This document shows positions 46,990 to 60,619 of a stretch of DNA of 64,000 nucleotides, in pieces. The position numbers and the translations under genes are program-made. Under the pieces are notes generated by a model that was not told the origin of the DNA, ran no database searches, and saw only the letters and a program-made list of their open reading frames with translations. Origin of the DNA: Cryptomeria japonica (Eukaryota; Streptophyta; Pinopsida; Cupressales; Cupressaceae); contig NC_081412.1 of NCBI RefSeq assembly GCF_030272615.1, positions 25,450,501-25,514,500 on the forward strand. The letters are read 5' to 3'. Numbering within the stretch: position 1 is the stretch's first letter; each line of letters starts with the position of its first letter.

Positions 46990-48134
46990 TCTCATTATTT
47001 ATAGGCATTGTCATTAATTTGATTATCATCTTAGTACAAGATTTGGAAGTGTTGGAATAGTAGACGATTATCAACCAAGTTTACTTGTAATTGATTTATA
47101 TCTTGATAAGCTTATAGGAATGTTTGATCAACAAAGGTGAGTAGTGGTCTTGGTGAATCGTGTTTAAACTAATTATATGGATTGTATTTGATTATCAAGA
47201 GATATGAGATGGCATATTTTCTTGTTAAGTATAATTGCGAATTTGCATAGATTGATGCATTAGTACTCTTGTATTCCTTGGTATGCTCATGTATATGTCA
47301 CGATATTTTATATTCATTGTGTGTCTTCAATGTGTATTATGTGTGTATTGGGCGGGTGTCGAATATGGGTCAAAAGAGAAGGGTGAGTTTCCAGAGAGGT
47401 TTAAGTCTCTACTTTAACTCATTTGTCAGTAGTCGGCCCTAAAAGATATTTCGCTAAATTTTTATTGATCTCTTAGTATATGCTTGCTAAGTGATTCATT
47501 TCATTTTCACTCTCTTCAATATATTAGTGTCGTTACAATAGCATCATCGATTGTAGATACACTAAGTTGCACCAGATTCCATCCCATGCTAGTTTCGAGT
47601 CACTAGGCATCCTCATGCAGGGTCGACGCTTCTGCATGTCAGGAAGAACTCCAGGGAAGCGTAAATGCTTCATGGTTGGGCGGTAAAGCACTTCGACAAC
47701 GTTCTTGCTCGTGTTGTAAGCATAGGAGATAGATGTTGGGAGTCCTTGTTAGGATAATATTCATCTTTGTATTATATATTCTTTATAAATCAACCTTATG
47801 GTCTCTTGTAACTAAAGTAATTTTCCTATGATTTGCAAATCTTTTGGCTTATGTAATTTAAATTTTGTGTCAAATTGTAACTTATTGTATCTATTCAGTG
47901 TAATTGGACAAGTTGTTTCTAATTAATGACTAATTGTGTGTAATTTGCGTATTTTGATATTTTAATAATATGGAGGTCCTTACACTCATCTTTGAAAAGT
48001 GATCTTATGAATGCTAAGGGAAATTCTTGTGAGGTCATCTTGCATCCTAAGTTAGTAGAAAGATTTTCATAAAAAATACTACAAATTATGAATCATGCCA
48101 TTGAAAGTACCTGGTGCATGATGATGATAATAAT
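46990..48134. other. Spacer, nothing recognised
   Basis: Mostly AT-rich. A GC-richer island (47580-47740) has no ORF or pairing partner. It ends in a TGATGATAATAAT run that is the target site of the gypsy-like element. Confidence 0.4.
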
Positions 48135-49334
48135 TGTAGTGTCATAAAATTGTGACCCTTGCAATTTGCGACCACATTAGGGTCTTCACGTTGGTGATTC
48201 AAATCCCCAAGCCTAATCAGAGACCTGAGACTTGCTCATCCTCGGACACTACACTTTTTCTGCCCTCTGCACTGCCTGAACCTACTTCATGTGCCGAGAC
48301 AAGGGTGGAAAAGGGGCATGGAGCCCTTGTCCTTGCCCTATTTTGGGGCCCCTTCTGTCCTATCCTTGCATTGGACTTTGCATAAATCGGTAAAACTTTC
48401 CCTGTGTCGGTCGGTGACGAAAAATCAGTCAATTAACCCTAATTGACGAGTATATAATTTGCATTCGTCCTTCCCATTTGCATGGGTTAAAATTTGGATA
48501 AGTGGGAATACATGAGATCATGCATTCAATTATTCAAGAGCATTCAAGCATTCAAGCATTCCTTTCCAGCATTGATCATTCTCAAGTCTCCTTTCAAGGC
48601 TAGGTGTTGCATTCAAGTCAAGGATTCAACCATTGAAGAGGAGATCCCTTTCAACATTCAATTCAATACAAGAAAATCTACCTACATTCTATCTACAACC
48701 TCCCTTGAGGTGAATTACATTTCAGTCTTTCATTTACATTTACTTGCAAGTACTTTCTTTCATCATTTGGTTAATTCCAAAACTGGGGTTTGACCTAAAG
48801 GAAAACCCCCAATCCCAACCCCTTTTCCTCTCTTTTTTGTGTGTAGGTTGTAGGTGTGTAGCTGTGTTTGCAGATTCAGACTCCATTTGCAGAGGTGGAA
48901 AAACCCTTTTCATTTCGTGGATTTTTTGGAGGACCGTGGACACTTTCAGCACGGTCTCGACAACTTTTCCTCAAATTCGCAGGGCAACTTCGTCTCAACA
49001 TATTATAGCCAAATCTAGGTGCACAACTTCATCTCATGCTTCGATCTCAAGTTTTAATAAGTTCTTTGCTACTTTTACACTTAGTCTTACAACACATAAT
49101 TCAATCATTTTCCATTCTAAAAGAGGGGTTAGCATGTCATTTCTATCTCATTATCAATTCGTTTAGTATTCAATCTCTTCCCTAAGAGATTGAATCTAGT
49201 GAATTTCCCCCTCTTTTAAATGTAATGTGGATAAAGTATTTGAAGGGAAATTTGTAGTCAAACTTTCATCTCTCCTAGGAGGGAAGAAAAGCTTTCCTCT
49301 CGATCTCTCCACATTCACCTTTTTCACCATTACA
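48135..49334 (+). repeat. Left LTR of gypsy-like element
   Basis: 1200 bp. A perfect 8-bp stem with a 4-base loop (GTCAATTA/TAATTGAC, 48428-48447) lies just upstream of TATATAA (48451-48457). A second hairpin, GACCGTG/CACGGTC, is at 48932-48956. It differs from the right copy by indels, including extra ATTCAAGCATTC repeats near 48530-48560. Confidence 0.92.
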
Positions 49335-50003
49335 TTTTGGTGAACCCAACATCTTACATGCTTTATTATGAAAATCATTGCATATTTTTCATTTACAAGT
49401 TCAATTTTTCTGCAAACTTAGTTGTTAATTCATTCAAAACCCTAGTTTTTTAAATTGAAATTGAACTTTTGTTTTGTAAAAATTGGTTGTTATCGTCTTA
49501 GATCTTAAAATTGCATATTTTGTCAAATTCAATTTATTCATTGTCTTGTTCAATTTGCAAATCAAAATCACAAAGTTAAGAGGTTAATTGTCAAAACCCT
49601 AATTTTCAAAAATCATCTTGCAATTGTACAAAAATTGAATTCCCATTTAATTTTCAGATTTGTGGCTATTTTCAGACTTATCTTTTGTCCTAAAAATCAA
49701 ATTTTCAATTTCCCTCCTTTTTCAAATTTCAAAATTTCAAAAATTAAGTGGTTAGGTCCTAAAACCCTAATTTTCAAATTTAATTGGATTTTGTGCTAAT
49801 TTCAATCAATTTCAGTCAATTTCAGTTTTATAAACATTTTTTTATGGTGTCCCTATCAATTAGGTTTGACCCTTTTCAAATTTTCAATTCAATTCCTCTT
49901 TTTTCTCAAAACCTTAATAGGGTCCTATTTTCACATTCAAACCTTCATTTCGTTTTAAAATCATCGTAACTTTCATCTCTGAAAATTGCAAAAAAAGTTG
50001 GTC

Positions 50004-50030
50004 GGACCGTGTGCACTTTCAACACGGTCC
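50004..50030 (+). promoter_or_regulatory. Leader hairpin matching an LTR hairpin
   Basis: Perfect 8-bp stem GGACCGTG/CACGGTCC with an 11-base loop containing ACTTTCA. The same stem and loop core occur in both LTRs (48931-48957, 55274-55300), although the surrounding sequence is unrelated. Confidence 0.75.
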
Positions 50031-50445
50031 CTAGCTTTATTCTCGAAATTTCGAGAGACTGTTATGACCGTATTTAATAGCTTAAATCCAGAAAATTGGT
50101 TGATTTTGTCGATTTTTTATCCCTCTAAAATAAAAAATACCTTCAAATTTCAACATTTCAAACTTCAAGAAAATTTTTTAAATTAAGTAGTTAATTATAA
50201 TCTGCCCTGATTTTAAAAATTCTAATTTTGTCAATTTTAAAATTAAGTGGTATCCCATTGGCCCTAATTTTAAATTCCAATTTCCTTTCATTTATCATAA
50301 ACATTTTTTTTCGAAATTGTGTCATTTTCTTCTTCCAACAAAGTCAAATTGTTTAATCATTATTTTCCCAAATTTTGCATTATTCAATTTTTGTACACTT
50401 TATTCCTATTATTCAAAATTCAAATTCAAATTTTCACTCTAGTGC

Positions 50446-53400
50446 ATGAGTTTCACCACTATTAGTCCTACCTACACTATGCCTGTTAGACGAAGCATTA
50501 GAATTAAGGCTTCCCAAGGTTTAATTACCGAGGAGATGGAGCATAATTTGGGTGACTTCTTTAATGAGGATAATGCAAATTCTTCTCATCCTAATCATGT
50601 CCTTATCTATCCAATTGATGAATCCCATGATGAACACGAAGAAGCTTTGACTAGAGTTTCCATAGATCAACTTTCAAAATTGGACAATCAATTTGATAAC
50701 TTTCAACAATGGATGTCCCAAGAATACCCTAATAGTGAATCTCTTCTATTAATTGAAGGCCTTAAACACGTGATTCAAAGTGATAAGAATGGAATTGATA
50801 TATTGTGTGGCATTGCTCATATTGTTGATTATAATGTCATGCCTATAAAGAGTTGTGCTAAGAATTTAGGTTATGCACAACCTTCAAATCAAATCAATTC
50901 TTCTATTACTTTGACAACTCCAATGGCTAGTATTCCTACTTTCACTTCAAACATCATGGCTACATCAACTCAAAATATCATTCCTACAACCATTGGTCGT
51001 GGGGGAAATCCCTCTTCTTCATTTAATCCCCCTTCTTTACTATGTCTTCCATAAGTATTCCTATTATCCCTCAACCAATCAATGTGACACAAGGGGGCAA
51101 TTCATTCAACAATTTTGTTCCTCCTTTAACTGTCCCTTTTCCTACTCAATCATCACCTATGCCTACTTATCACAATGTCCCACCACCTTATTCTCAATCC
51201 ATGCCTTCCTTCAATAACATCACACCACCTTCTCAATCAACCATGTCTAACATCAATTCTTCTACCGAAGAGACCATTAACAATCTTGCTCAAACTGTGT
51301 CTTCCTTACAACAACAAATTGCTTCCATGAGTCAATTCAAGTTTAGTGTGCCCACATTTGATGTTGTGACCCCACTTTCTCTTGATATTGGTAAAGTTGT
51401 CACACCTAAGCATGTTGAAGTCTCTCAATTGGAACTCTATTATGGAAAAGGTGATCCTCTTACGCATGTTAAAACATTTCAAACCTTGTGTACTGATTTT
51501 GCTTATGATCAAAGATTGCTTGCAAAATTGTTTACACAAACACTAAGAGATAAGGCTTTACAATGGTATTGCTCTTTGCCTTATTATTCTATCACTTCTT
51601 TTCAACAATTAGCAAATGCTTTCATTCAACAATTTCAAAACAACATTGGTCCTACAATCACTTTGACTGATTTAATGCATTGTAAGCAAGGTGTTAAAGA
51701 AAAAGTGATTGATTTCATTGGTAGATATAATCATTTGCGTTCTCAAATTTATTTTCAAGTGCCTGATAATGATATTCAAAGAATTTGCATTTCTAATTTG
51801 CAAAAAGATATTAGGGAAAAGCTTTTTTTGGCTGAGTTTACTTCCTTTCCGCAATTGTGTGCAACACTCCACAATTATCAATTGGTTGTGAGTCAAATGG
51901 AGCAATATACTCCTATGGCTCCGAGTGATAAGAAGGAGAGTGTTCAACAACCGTTTGTGAAGTTCAAACCAACAAAAAGCTTCATCAAGTTCAATGATGC
52001 AATCAACAACAACAATGTGAATGTTACAATAGGTGTGCCTCCTATTTCTAAATTCTTTAAAAGAGAAAGACAATTTACTCTTTTGAATGAATTTTTACAT
52101 AGTATTATGTCTCAGTTGTTACAAATAAATGTTATCAAACTTCCTCCTATCAAACCAGTTGACCCATCTAAGCTTGCATCCCCTTATTTTGATAGCAATT
52201 CCTTTTGTCAATTTCATCATCATCCTGGTAATGGTACTAAGAAATGTTTTGCACTGAAAAATAAGATTCAAGATTTGATTGAGAATAATACCATATATGT
52301 GGTGGGTGTGAATGATAAGGGAAATAAATCAGTAGCTCCTCCTAGTCAAAATCTTAAGATTTTTACTGATCCTTTGCCTTCTTATACCTCTAACGTGATT
52401 GAGACTGAACATACCTCTTTCTCTCCTTTTGATCTTACTACCACAACTCTGAATTTGGTGAACATGGTAGAGAAACAAGAGACACCTAAGGATCCTTGTA
52501 TCACATTTGACCCTAGTGAGACCATTAGAGCACCTGATGGCCCTTTATACATAGTTGTGAAGGTTAAGGACATACCTTGTCGTGGTGTTCTTGTTGATCC
52601 ATCTTGCATGGTTAATGTCATCACTGAGGAGTATCTTTTCACTTTACGATTACATAAACCAATCTATGATGACACTAATGTGCTTGTGAATTTATTTGAT
52701 GTCTTTTCTTGTCCTACCATTGGTTCCATCACCCTTCCTGTTGAAGTTCACACTGAATCTATGGATTTCAACTTTGTTATCATTCCTTCTTCCGAGCAAT
52801 TCCGTGTGAACTTGGCCTACCCTTGGCTATCTTCCATGAAGGCTATTGCTTCTCCAATTCATAAGTGTTTGAAATTTCCCCACAATGGAGAAATAATAAC
52901 TGTTAACCACATCTTATTTCGACCATTTGAAAGAAGCCCAGGTGTTCCTATTGATTTCTTTTGGCCTAATCAATTTTAATATATTCCACAAAGGAGCGAT
53001 GCTCTTTTCCAATCTTATAAAAAATGGAAGAAAGATATGATTTTATCCTTGAGTCAACCTAGATCTCCAACATTTGACATTCCTATCATTCTTGAAGATG
53101 AAGTTCTTCTCCTAACGAATAGAACTAATCTTCCTCCTAAGGAAGATCCTCAACCTATTCCTATGGATGTATCTATACCTTCTCCTAACAAGACCAACAA
53201 AATTCCTCCTAAGGTTAGACCTGTACCACCTCTTGATGATGGATCCGGTCTCCTTCCTACACCTAATATTCCTCCTTTATTAGGTACAGTTCCACCTCCT
53301 TGCTCTTATAGAGAGAAGAGGCACGCCTCTCCTCTTGTCCAACCTAAAAGACCTCAATCGAAACCTTCAACTATCAAAGAGGCGATTGTTCCTCCTTTGC

Positions 53401-53951
53401 TAAATATTCCTCCTCCTTCTCAGTCTTCCACTAAGACTCGACGAAATCATTGTGCGAGAGACCGTCGATGAAGGCATCGTGCTTGAGCTCGTAAAGTTGT
53501 TCCTACAAACATTCAATCTCCCAAGACTCCAATATTCGATATGATTCCCTTTTCTCCTAAGCAAGATGTTGAACCTACATCTCCAAATCATAAGTTGCAC
53601 AAAACATGTGATGGTTTTACTCCTATTCGTGTTCGTGCTCCTCTTTCTATAAATCTTGATGAAGAAATGAGTGAAAATGTTATTCATGATGGCAATACAA
53701 CTCCTAGTGCTTCTGATAGTGACTATGAATAAGTTGATGTGGAAAGGCATTTATCAACTGAATTTTCACACAACCTAATCCTAGATCCTAGAATCGAACA
53801 AAGTGATTTATCCCATGAGTATAGTCCTTGTTTGGATCTTGTGTTAGCTCCATCTGCTGTGCTCGATGTCGCTCCTCTAGCATGTTGCTTGCCTTACCGA
53901 AAGAGTGATCGGCAAGATCGGGAGGCAGATGTCATGCACATACATATATGA
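50446..53951 (+). pseudogene. Gypsy-like gag-protease polyprotein with Pro-rich tail
   Basis: It opens at ATG 50446 in one frame (to 51054). It shifts frame near 51040 and runs on to 52979 (645 codons), then through two further stop-separated segments (53037-53471, 53541-53951) in the same frame. The central gag domain reads LELYYGKGDPLTHVKTF, then LRDKALQWYCSLP (about 51425-51580). A CCHC-like FCQFHHHPGNGTKKC lies at about 52205-52250. The protease-like part reads RGVLVDPSCMVNVITEEYL, with the catalytic Asp kept but DPS where DTG or DGG is usual, then AYPWLSSMKAIASP (about 52820). The tail is Pro/Lys-rich. Nothing resembling RT follows before the right LTR. Confidence 0.9.
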
Positions 53952-54042
53952 TATACATGAGTTATCATACAGCATACTGACCCCGAGGAAAGCAAAACTA
54001 CCTCGATTTTTGTGTTCATTATCCTTGGGTTTATTCCTTGTT

Positions 54043-54146
<104 letters not shown>

Positions 54147-54515
54147 GGGTGTATCCTACCTTAAAGCAATCGCTCTCGATAAGGCGTGTGCGATCTCTTT
54201 AACGTGGGGGAATACACTCCGCTCATATTTTTCTTCTTAATACTTAAAGTTATTTAACGAACTTGGATTTGCTTCATTATTTTGGTATCTTTGCTTTTCA
54301 TGACATAGTGAGGAGAACCTTGCTACTTGCAGTTATGGTTTTCCCTTCTTGATCTTCCCTTTTACTCTATCAATGGATGTTGTAAGATCCTTAGTCCACT
54401 GGGGGCTTGGTGCATCTTGCCTCCTTGACATGGTAGAAGTCTTTCAATATTGTTTCCTTGTACTTTATCGACAGTATGGGTGTACGCTTATACTCCCGCT
54501 AAAGTGGGAGCTAAA

Positions 54516-55678
54516 TGTAGTGTCATAAAATTATGACCCTTGCAATTTGCGACCACATTAGGGTCTTCACGTTGGTGATTCGAATCCCCAAGCTTGATCG
54601 GAAACCCGAGAATTGCTCATCCCCAAAAAATGCACTTTTTCTGCCCTCCACACTTCATGAACTTGCTTCCTATCTCGAGACAAGGGAAGGACAAGGGCGT
54701 GGCGCCCGTGTCCTTGCCCTATTTTGGGCCCCCCCCTGTCCTATCCTTGCATTGGACTTTGCATAAAGTGGGAAAACTTTCCCTATGTCATCCTATGACG
54801 AAACATCAGTCAATTAACCCTAATTGACGAATATATAAGTTGCATTTGTCCTTCCCATTTGCATGGGTGAAAATTTGGATAAGTGGGAATACATGAGATC
54901 ACACATTCAAGCATTGAGCATTCTCAAGTCTCCTTTCAAGGCTAGGTGTTGCATTCAAGCCAAGGATTCAACCATTGAAGAGGAGACCCCTTTCAACATT
55001 CAATTCAATACAAGAAAATCTACCTACATTCTATCTACAACCTCCCTTGAGGTGAATTACATTTCAGTCTTTCATTTACATTTACTTGCAAGTACTTTAT
55101 TTCATCATTTGGTTAATTCCAAAACTGGGGTTTGACCTAAAGGCAAACCCCCAATCCCAACCCCTTTTCCTCTCTTTTTCTATGTGTAGGTTGTAGGTGC
55201 GCAGCTATGTTTGCAGATTCAGACTTCGTTTGCAGAGGTGGAAAAACCCTTTTTGTTTCACGGATTTTTCGGAGGACCGTGGACACTTTCAGCACGGTCC
55301 TAACAACTTTTCCTCCAATTCGCAAGGTAGCTTCGTCTTAACATATTATAGCCAGATCTAGGTGCACAACTTCATCTCACGCTTCTATCTTGAGTTTTAA
55401 TAAGTTCTTTGCTACTTTTACAATTTGTCTTACAACACATAATTCAATCATTTTCCATTCTAAAAGAGGGGTTAGCTTGTCATTTCTATCTCATTATCAA
55501 TTCATTTAGTATTCAATCTCTTCCCAAAGAGATTGGATCTAGTGAATTTCCCCCTCTTTTAAATGTAATGTGAATAAAATATTTGAAGGGAAATCCGCAG
55601 TGAAACTTTCATCTCTCCTCGAACGGAAGAAAATCTTTCCTCTTGATCTCTACATCATTCACCTTTTTCACCATTACA
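54516..55678 (+). repeat. Right LTR of gypsy-like element
   Basis: 1163 bp. The same 8-bp hairpin precedes TATATAA (54832-54838), and the GGACCGTG/CACGGTCC hairpin (55274-55300) is perfect here. Confidence 0.92.
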
Positions 55679-55683
55679 GTAAT

Positions 55684-56277
55684 ATAGATGAAATAAGAAT
55701 TCTTTGTGGAGATGATACAATTGGAGGTACAATTTTTTTATATTTAAAAGAGACAAGTGAAAACCATCCCAAAGAATTGGACAAGAAAAATGTGAGTGTT
55801 GATAAATCTAAAGAGGTTAAGAATGTTTAGTTCGATGAAAGCTTTTATTTTGATCATTGTCTTGACACTTTCGATAGTGGCTCTCTTTGAAATGAAAGTA
55901 TTTCTAAATTTATTGCTCATAGACATGAGCCATTGTTAGAAAAGATGCCTATCTTCAAAGAAATATCCATTCCTTAGCTGATTACACTACTTGAAGAAGG
56001 TCATGCTACATTGGACCATTCACAAGAAACAAACAATAACCTAGAGGTAGCATCTCGCCTTCTAAAGGAATCAAGACTTGATGAAATATGTTCTAATCAA
56101 GAGATTGAAAAATGTGAAGAGAAAGGATTTAGTTGTGATGCTCATTCAAAGGACTCTTCTTCACATGAATATCGATCTTTGAGCAATACTCTCCATTATG
56201 TGGACTCGTTAGAGCATGCATGTACCAAAAAGGAAAAAGTGAGTGTAGGTTCTTATTGTACAAGCCAAGCTTGATGA
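55684..56277 (+). pseudogene. Unidentified ORF remnant, three stops
   Basis: One frame stays readable for about 200 codons with stops at about 55828, 55888 and 55975 (IDEIRILCGDDTIGG, KETSENHPKELDKKN, LLEKMPIFKEISIP, then an open stretch 56011-56274). The composition is acidic and Ser/Asn/Glu-rich with no known domain. It directly follows the gypsy-like insertion, so its 5' part should lie left of 48135. I could not find it there. Confidence 0.35.
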
Positions 56278-56479
56278 GGATGGATTTTCAAATCCAAACC
56301 ATTATTTGACATATCCAATCGAATTTATGGCAATGGAAGAAAAATAGAGTCAAATATAAAAGCAGAAAGAGATTATTGATGATCAATAAAGAGGCTATGA
56401 CATATCTCATGGTGTTATTATTGGCATATCTAATATATTAGATAAAGGTTCTTCTTCCTCTGACAATCTCTTTTATATT

Positions 56480-56776
56480 CACCCAAGCTACTCAATTGCA
56501 GATTGAGATTATCAAACGTACATTAAGAAGCTTGAAGTTGTAATACTTCATCTCATTCATGAAGAAGTGATCCATAACATGCAAAGGGAAGTTGAGTGGA
56601 TTCCAAATTCTAATGTTTTTTTTATGAGAACTAGTTATTTGGATATGTTGTCTCATGTAAGGAAGCTCCACATGCTAGAAATCTCAAGACTCAAGTTCAT
56701 AGAACAAGCTTACAATTTAGTTCATAGGTACTTGAGTCTTGCCACCTATTACTCCACCATGGAATTTATTTGTTAA
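56480..56776 (+). pseudogene. Short unidentified helical ORF
   Basis: About 95 readable codons (EEVIHNMQREVEWIPNSNVF, then MLEISRLKFIEQAYNLVHRY) ending at 56774-56776. It may be the end of an old retroelement protein; no domain recognised. Confidence 0.25.
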
Positions 56777-57129
56777 TGGGTTTACATAATCCACTTGGAG
56801 TTGTTTTGAGGTAGGCATCCCCTACTATGTACATATTTTTCGGTCAAAATTTTGTTGTGTTGGTCCCATTTATGGTTTGTGTGAAAGTTTATTTAGTTAC
56901 TCCCTATGTTGTGTCTTCCATACCTTATTTGTGACTCTATCACCCATGGATAAAACATTGATCTTTGATCTCATCTTCTTGCCCCGTAAAATGCTTTTCA
57001 CTTTTGATTTCACTACAAATGTAAAGGTTATTGGTTGTTCTACTCGCATTTGCTATCAATTTTCCTTCTTGATTCCAGATTCCTCAGCATGAAAAGTGAG
57101 TGTGTCATTGGTCACACATTTGACTCATA

Positions 57130-58960
57130 GTTAGGAGATTATGCTTCAACCCTTCAACATAGAGAACATTCTCAATTTTTTATTTTTCCATTATCCAAAC
57201 TAAGAGTTTCTTTTCCTATTATCTTTGTTGTAGCATTCTTCCTAAATTTCACTACCCCTCCATTTGATTCCTTTAAGGTGAAGAATTTAATCTTGTCACC
57301 AGTCATGTGGTTTGAGCAACCACTATCTATATACCATCGATTTCTCTCATTTTGAGAATGCAGGGTGTTTTTCACAATCATGGATCTCTTGTTTTCTTTC
57401 CCCTTCTTTTCTTTGCATGTTTTTATAGCATCCTTCTTTTGTTAGCCATAATAACCTTCTTGCTTTGTTTTGGAGGTTCTGAAAAATCACTTCTACAAAA
57501 ATGCACAATGTGGTCCAAATTGTTGCACTTATAACATATAACATTGTAGTCTACTAGAGGATAAAAAAAGTTATAATTCCTATTTGTGAACCCATAAGGA
57601 CTTCTATTCTTATTCCAACCAAAAATTATTACACAAGTCCTAAAATCTATTGCTTTATGACCAAATTTATTACACGAGAAGAAATAACCAAAGAAAGATT
57701 GTTGAAACTTATTCATGTGTGCTTGACTTGGCAAAAGGGAATTTTTGCAGTTTTCCTTGTTAACTTTTAAAGGAATGCTTGATTTTTGTGGAGCTTGACT
57801 CTATTTCTTCTTGTTGCCTTGTCTTTTGATGGGAATTTTGAGGGTATCAACATAACTCATCAACTTTTCCCTCTTTGGAATTTTCTTTGGTTGTCATTTG
57901 ACTTTGATCATATCCAAGGCCAGTCTTTATAAATGGTGACCTTTGCCAATTTATAGTATCATTCAATATTTTGATCTACTCTTTTCAAACTTGAGACTCC
58001 TATTTAACTTAGCCATTGTTTTCTCTATTCTTTCCTTAAGGAAACAATTTCAGATTCAAGCCTCTCAAAATTTTCTTCTTTTTCCTTTTGTTGTATTCTC
58101 ACTACTTCCACAATTCATTTTACCTCTTCAATTTGAATTTTTAGATTGATGATCATTTTGTTTGACTCGTCAAGGATTTATGACATTTAAGCCTTATATT
58201 CATTGTCCTCTTGAAGTTATAACTTTTTCTTCAAATTCTTCTTCTTAAGTTTCTTTATTTCATTTAAAGCACAAATAAGTTCCTCTTCTGAATCTAATTC
58301 TCCATCCATTTCATCATATTCTCTATCCCTTTCATCTCCTTCTCTACCTTTCTTCACTTTTCAATACATCATTTTTTGTTTCTATCACAATGAAAATAAT
58401 CTCTTCTTTATTAGAGAAACTTTCTATGGATGAACTAATTTCCTCCTTAGAATATAAGTTTTTCTTGTTCTTATAAAAGCTTTTATTTTTTTGAAATTTT
58501 CCATATTTTTGGTCTTTATGTTGATTGTGTTTTCCACCCATCTCCACATTATGCTATTCTTCTTCTTTGCAACTTTACTTTTTTGCATATGGGTATTTGC
58601 GAGCAAAGTTTCCTACCTTTCCATAATTAAAGAATTTGAAATGTGAGCTTCCTCTTCATTAGATTCATTATCAGAACTATTTCCTTTCTTGGGTTCCTTA
58701 TTCTTCATCTTCTTTGAGACTGAAAATTCCACCTCACTCATATGGTTTCTGCTTTTTAATTCTCACTTCATTAGCTATGAGGATCACATGCAACTCATCC
58801 ATTGTTAGGGTATCTAAATCTCTCATTTCTTTGGTAAGAGAGACTTTGGCACGAATATCAAGGAAGATATTTTAGAATTTTTTGCGCAATTATTGAGTCT
58901 TCAACCATTTCACCAAGGTCTCTCATATTGTTAACAATTCATGCAAAGGAAATAAGCTGC
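57130..58960 (-). pseudogene. Ty1-copia gag-protease fragment
   Basis: Read right to left. A gag segment reads DELHVILIANEVR (about 58800-58760), then Lys/Glu coiled coil (IINLKIQIEEVK, then KEKEENFERLESEIVSLRKE, about 58170-58030). Next come zinc knuckles: CNKFGHKAIDFRTC (about 57675-57630) and CYKCNNLDHIVHFC (about 57535-57490), the latter with full CCHC spacing. The protease start is WYIDSGCSNHMTGDK (about 57335-57290), with the DSG catalytic triad. Integrase and RT are missing, frameshifts are frequent, and no LTR is evident. Confidence 0.88.
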
Positions 58961-60156
58961 AATGTTTAGATGTCATCCAATTTTCAAATTGTCTCCTATG
59001 TGTTTGAAGATTGGATTCATTTAACTTATTGTCTCCTAATTTTTTTGAATTTTGTCCATTTATTTCACCAATACATAATGCATCACTTTGACAAAGTCTG
59101 GTTTTGATAGTCTACACAAGATTTAATCATTATGTTTATCGATGATTATTTGTTCCGACCATACACTATGTTTTATCTCTGATGTGCTTGGGTGAAAGGG
59201 AAAAACGTCACATTGCTCTTTATGAGCAAGCTACGTTGCTTCCATTCCCTTTTCACGGTATGTTATTATATGATTATATGTACATGTTCGAAAATTCATT
59301 TATGTAGCTACAGGTACCGAGCATTGAATCCACCTGAACCTTCAGGTCTGAGCGTGCTCTATAACCCAACGGTATAGTGGAAATTGGAGTTATCAGTCAA
59401 ACCCTTGTTGTACCTTCGTTCTTACAAGAACGAGTCCCCAGTCAGGTATCCTTGTTTCTTGGTTGTTCGGTCATGTCAGTCGATAGCTCTGTTGGTCTTT
59501 CGTGTTTAGATTTTTTGCAATTCATTACTCCTACGTATAGTTTAATAATTATCTAGTATTTTTGTGGAAGAGATTAATATCATATATTAATGGTATTTGA
59601 ATATTATTGATTAATTAATTAATAAAATTGAATTTGTGCAAGATTAAATTAAATTAATGTTATTGATAAAATGATTAAATTTATTTTATCCTTGATTGTA
59701 AAAGATTAATTAAATTGGGAGATAGGATATTTAATTTGGTATTTTATTGTGCTCAAGGTAAATTAATTTTAAAGGGGTAATTAATAATTAATTGTTTTAA
59801 AATTTAAAATTGGCATGCGTGGGAGTTACAAGAAGAAAATAAATCCATAAATTAATAAATTAAATGTGGATAATCTCGCATGCAAATTATGGGGAGTTAC
59901 ATTGGGAAATAATTAAATTCTTCTTTTTGGGGGTTATTAGGGGAGGATCTTGCCGTGAAGAAAGGGCTCTGTGCATGAGAAAAAAATTTGGTATGGGGAA
60001 ATGAAATGGGATTTGGGGAAATATCCGAGTTGAACAAATAAATTGAAAATTAAAAATGGAGAAATGGGTAATGGAAGATTTGCTTGATTGAAGCTATCTA
60101 GTTGAGCCTTGTGTAGCCAGGAATTTGTTGGATGGATTTTGCTTCTACCTCTGTGG
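58961..60156. other. Spacer, nothing recognised
   Basis: No domain. A small hairpin (CGTTCTTACAAGAACG) is at about 59419-59434. From 59560 to 59900 the DNA is nearly all A+T. Confidence 0.4.
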
Positions 60157-60178
60157 GATATATATATATATATCCAAC

Positions 60179-60403
60179 TACCAAAAGCATCATAACAAAT
60201 ACAATAAATTGCATAGTGTAGGTTTAAAACAAAAATTAATATCATCATAACAAATACAATAAATTGCACAGTGTAGGTTTAAAACAAAAATTAATATTTT
60301 CATTAATATAAATACAATAAATATATTAATGAAAATATTAATTTTTGTTTTAAACCTACACTGTGCAATTTATTGTATTTGTTATGATGCTTTTGGCAGT
60401 TGT
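60179..60403. repeat. Two direct copies and one inverted copy: large palindrome
   Basis: A unit containing CATAACAAATACAATAAATT and GTGTAGGTTTAAAAC appears directly at 60179-60240 and 60242-60309, then inverted at 60321-60403. The second and third copies form arms of about 67 bp with an 11-base AT-rich loop. The inverted copy also reaches further into sequence (CCAAAAGCATCAT) shared only with the first copy. Confidence 0.9.
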
Positions 60404-60411
60404 AGGCTCAA

Positions 60412-60577
60412 CCCACAATCGTGGCCCAACACACGACTGTGGCGAGCTTTTCCCACAGCTGTGGGAGGGCTCACAGTGGGGAGCCTCCCATGATTGTGGG
60501 TGACTCTACCCAGTATGGTAGGAAATTTCCCCACAACCATGGGGGGGAGGGGGGTGGAACCTTCCCACTGTCATGGG
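60412..60577. repeat. GC-rich array of six small palindromes
   Basis: Palindromic words recur: CCACAATCGTGG (60413-60424), CACGACTGTG (about 60432-60441), CCCACAGCTGTGGG (60452-60465), CCCATGATTGTGGG (60487-60500), CCCCACAACCATGGGG (60529-60544) and CCCACTGTCATGGG (60564-60577). Spacing is 20-40 bp. The block is a GC-rich island in AT-rich DNA and begins right after the palindrome at 60179-60403. Confidence 0.8.
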
Positions 60578-60619
60578 CGGTTTTCCCCACGGCTTCCCTT
60601 CCCTCACAATAACACCACT

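Noticed and set aside
60421-60612. 63-codon ORF in the GC-rich island
   Set aside because: The island is an array of palindromes on both strands; no domain or start context supports translation.
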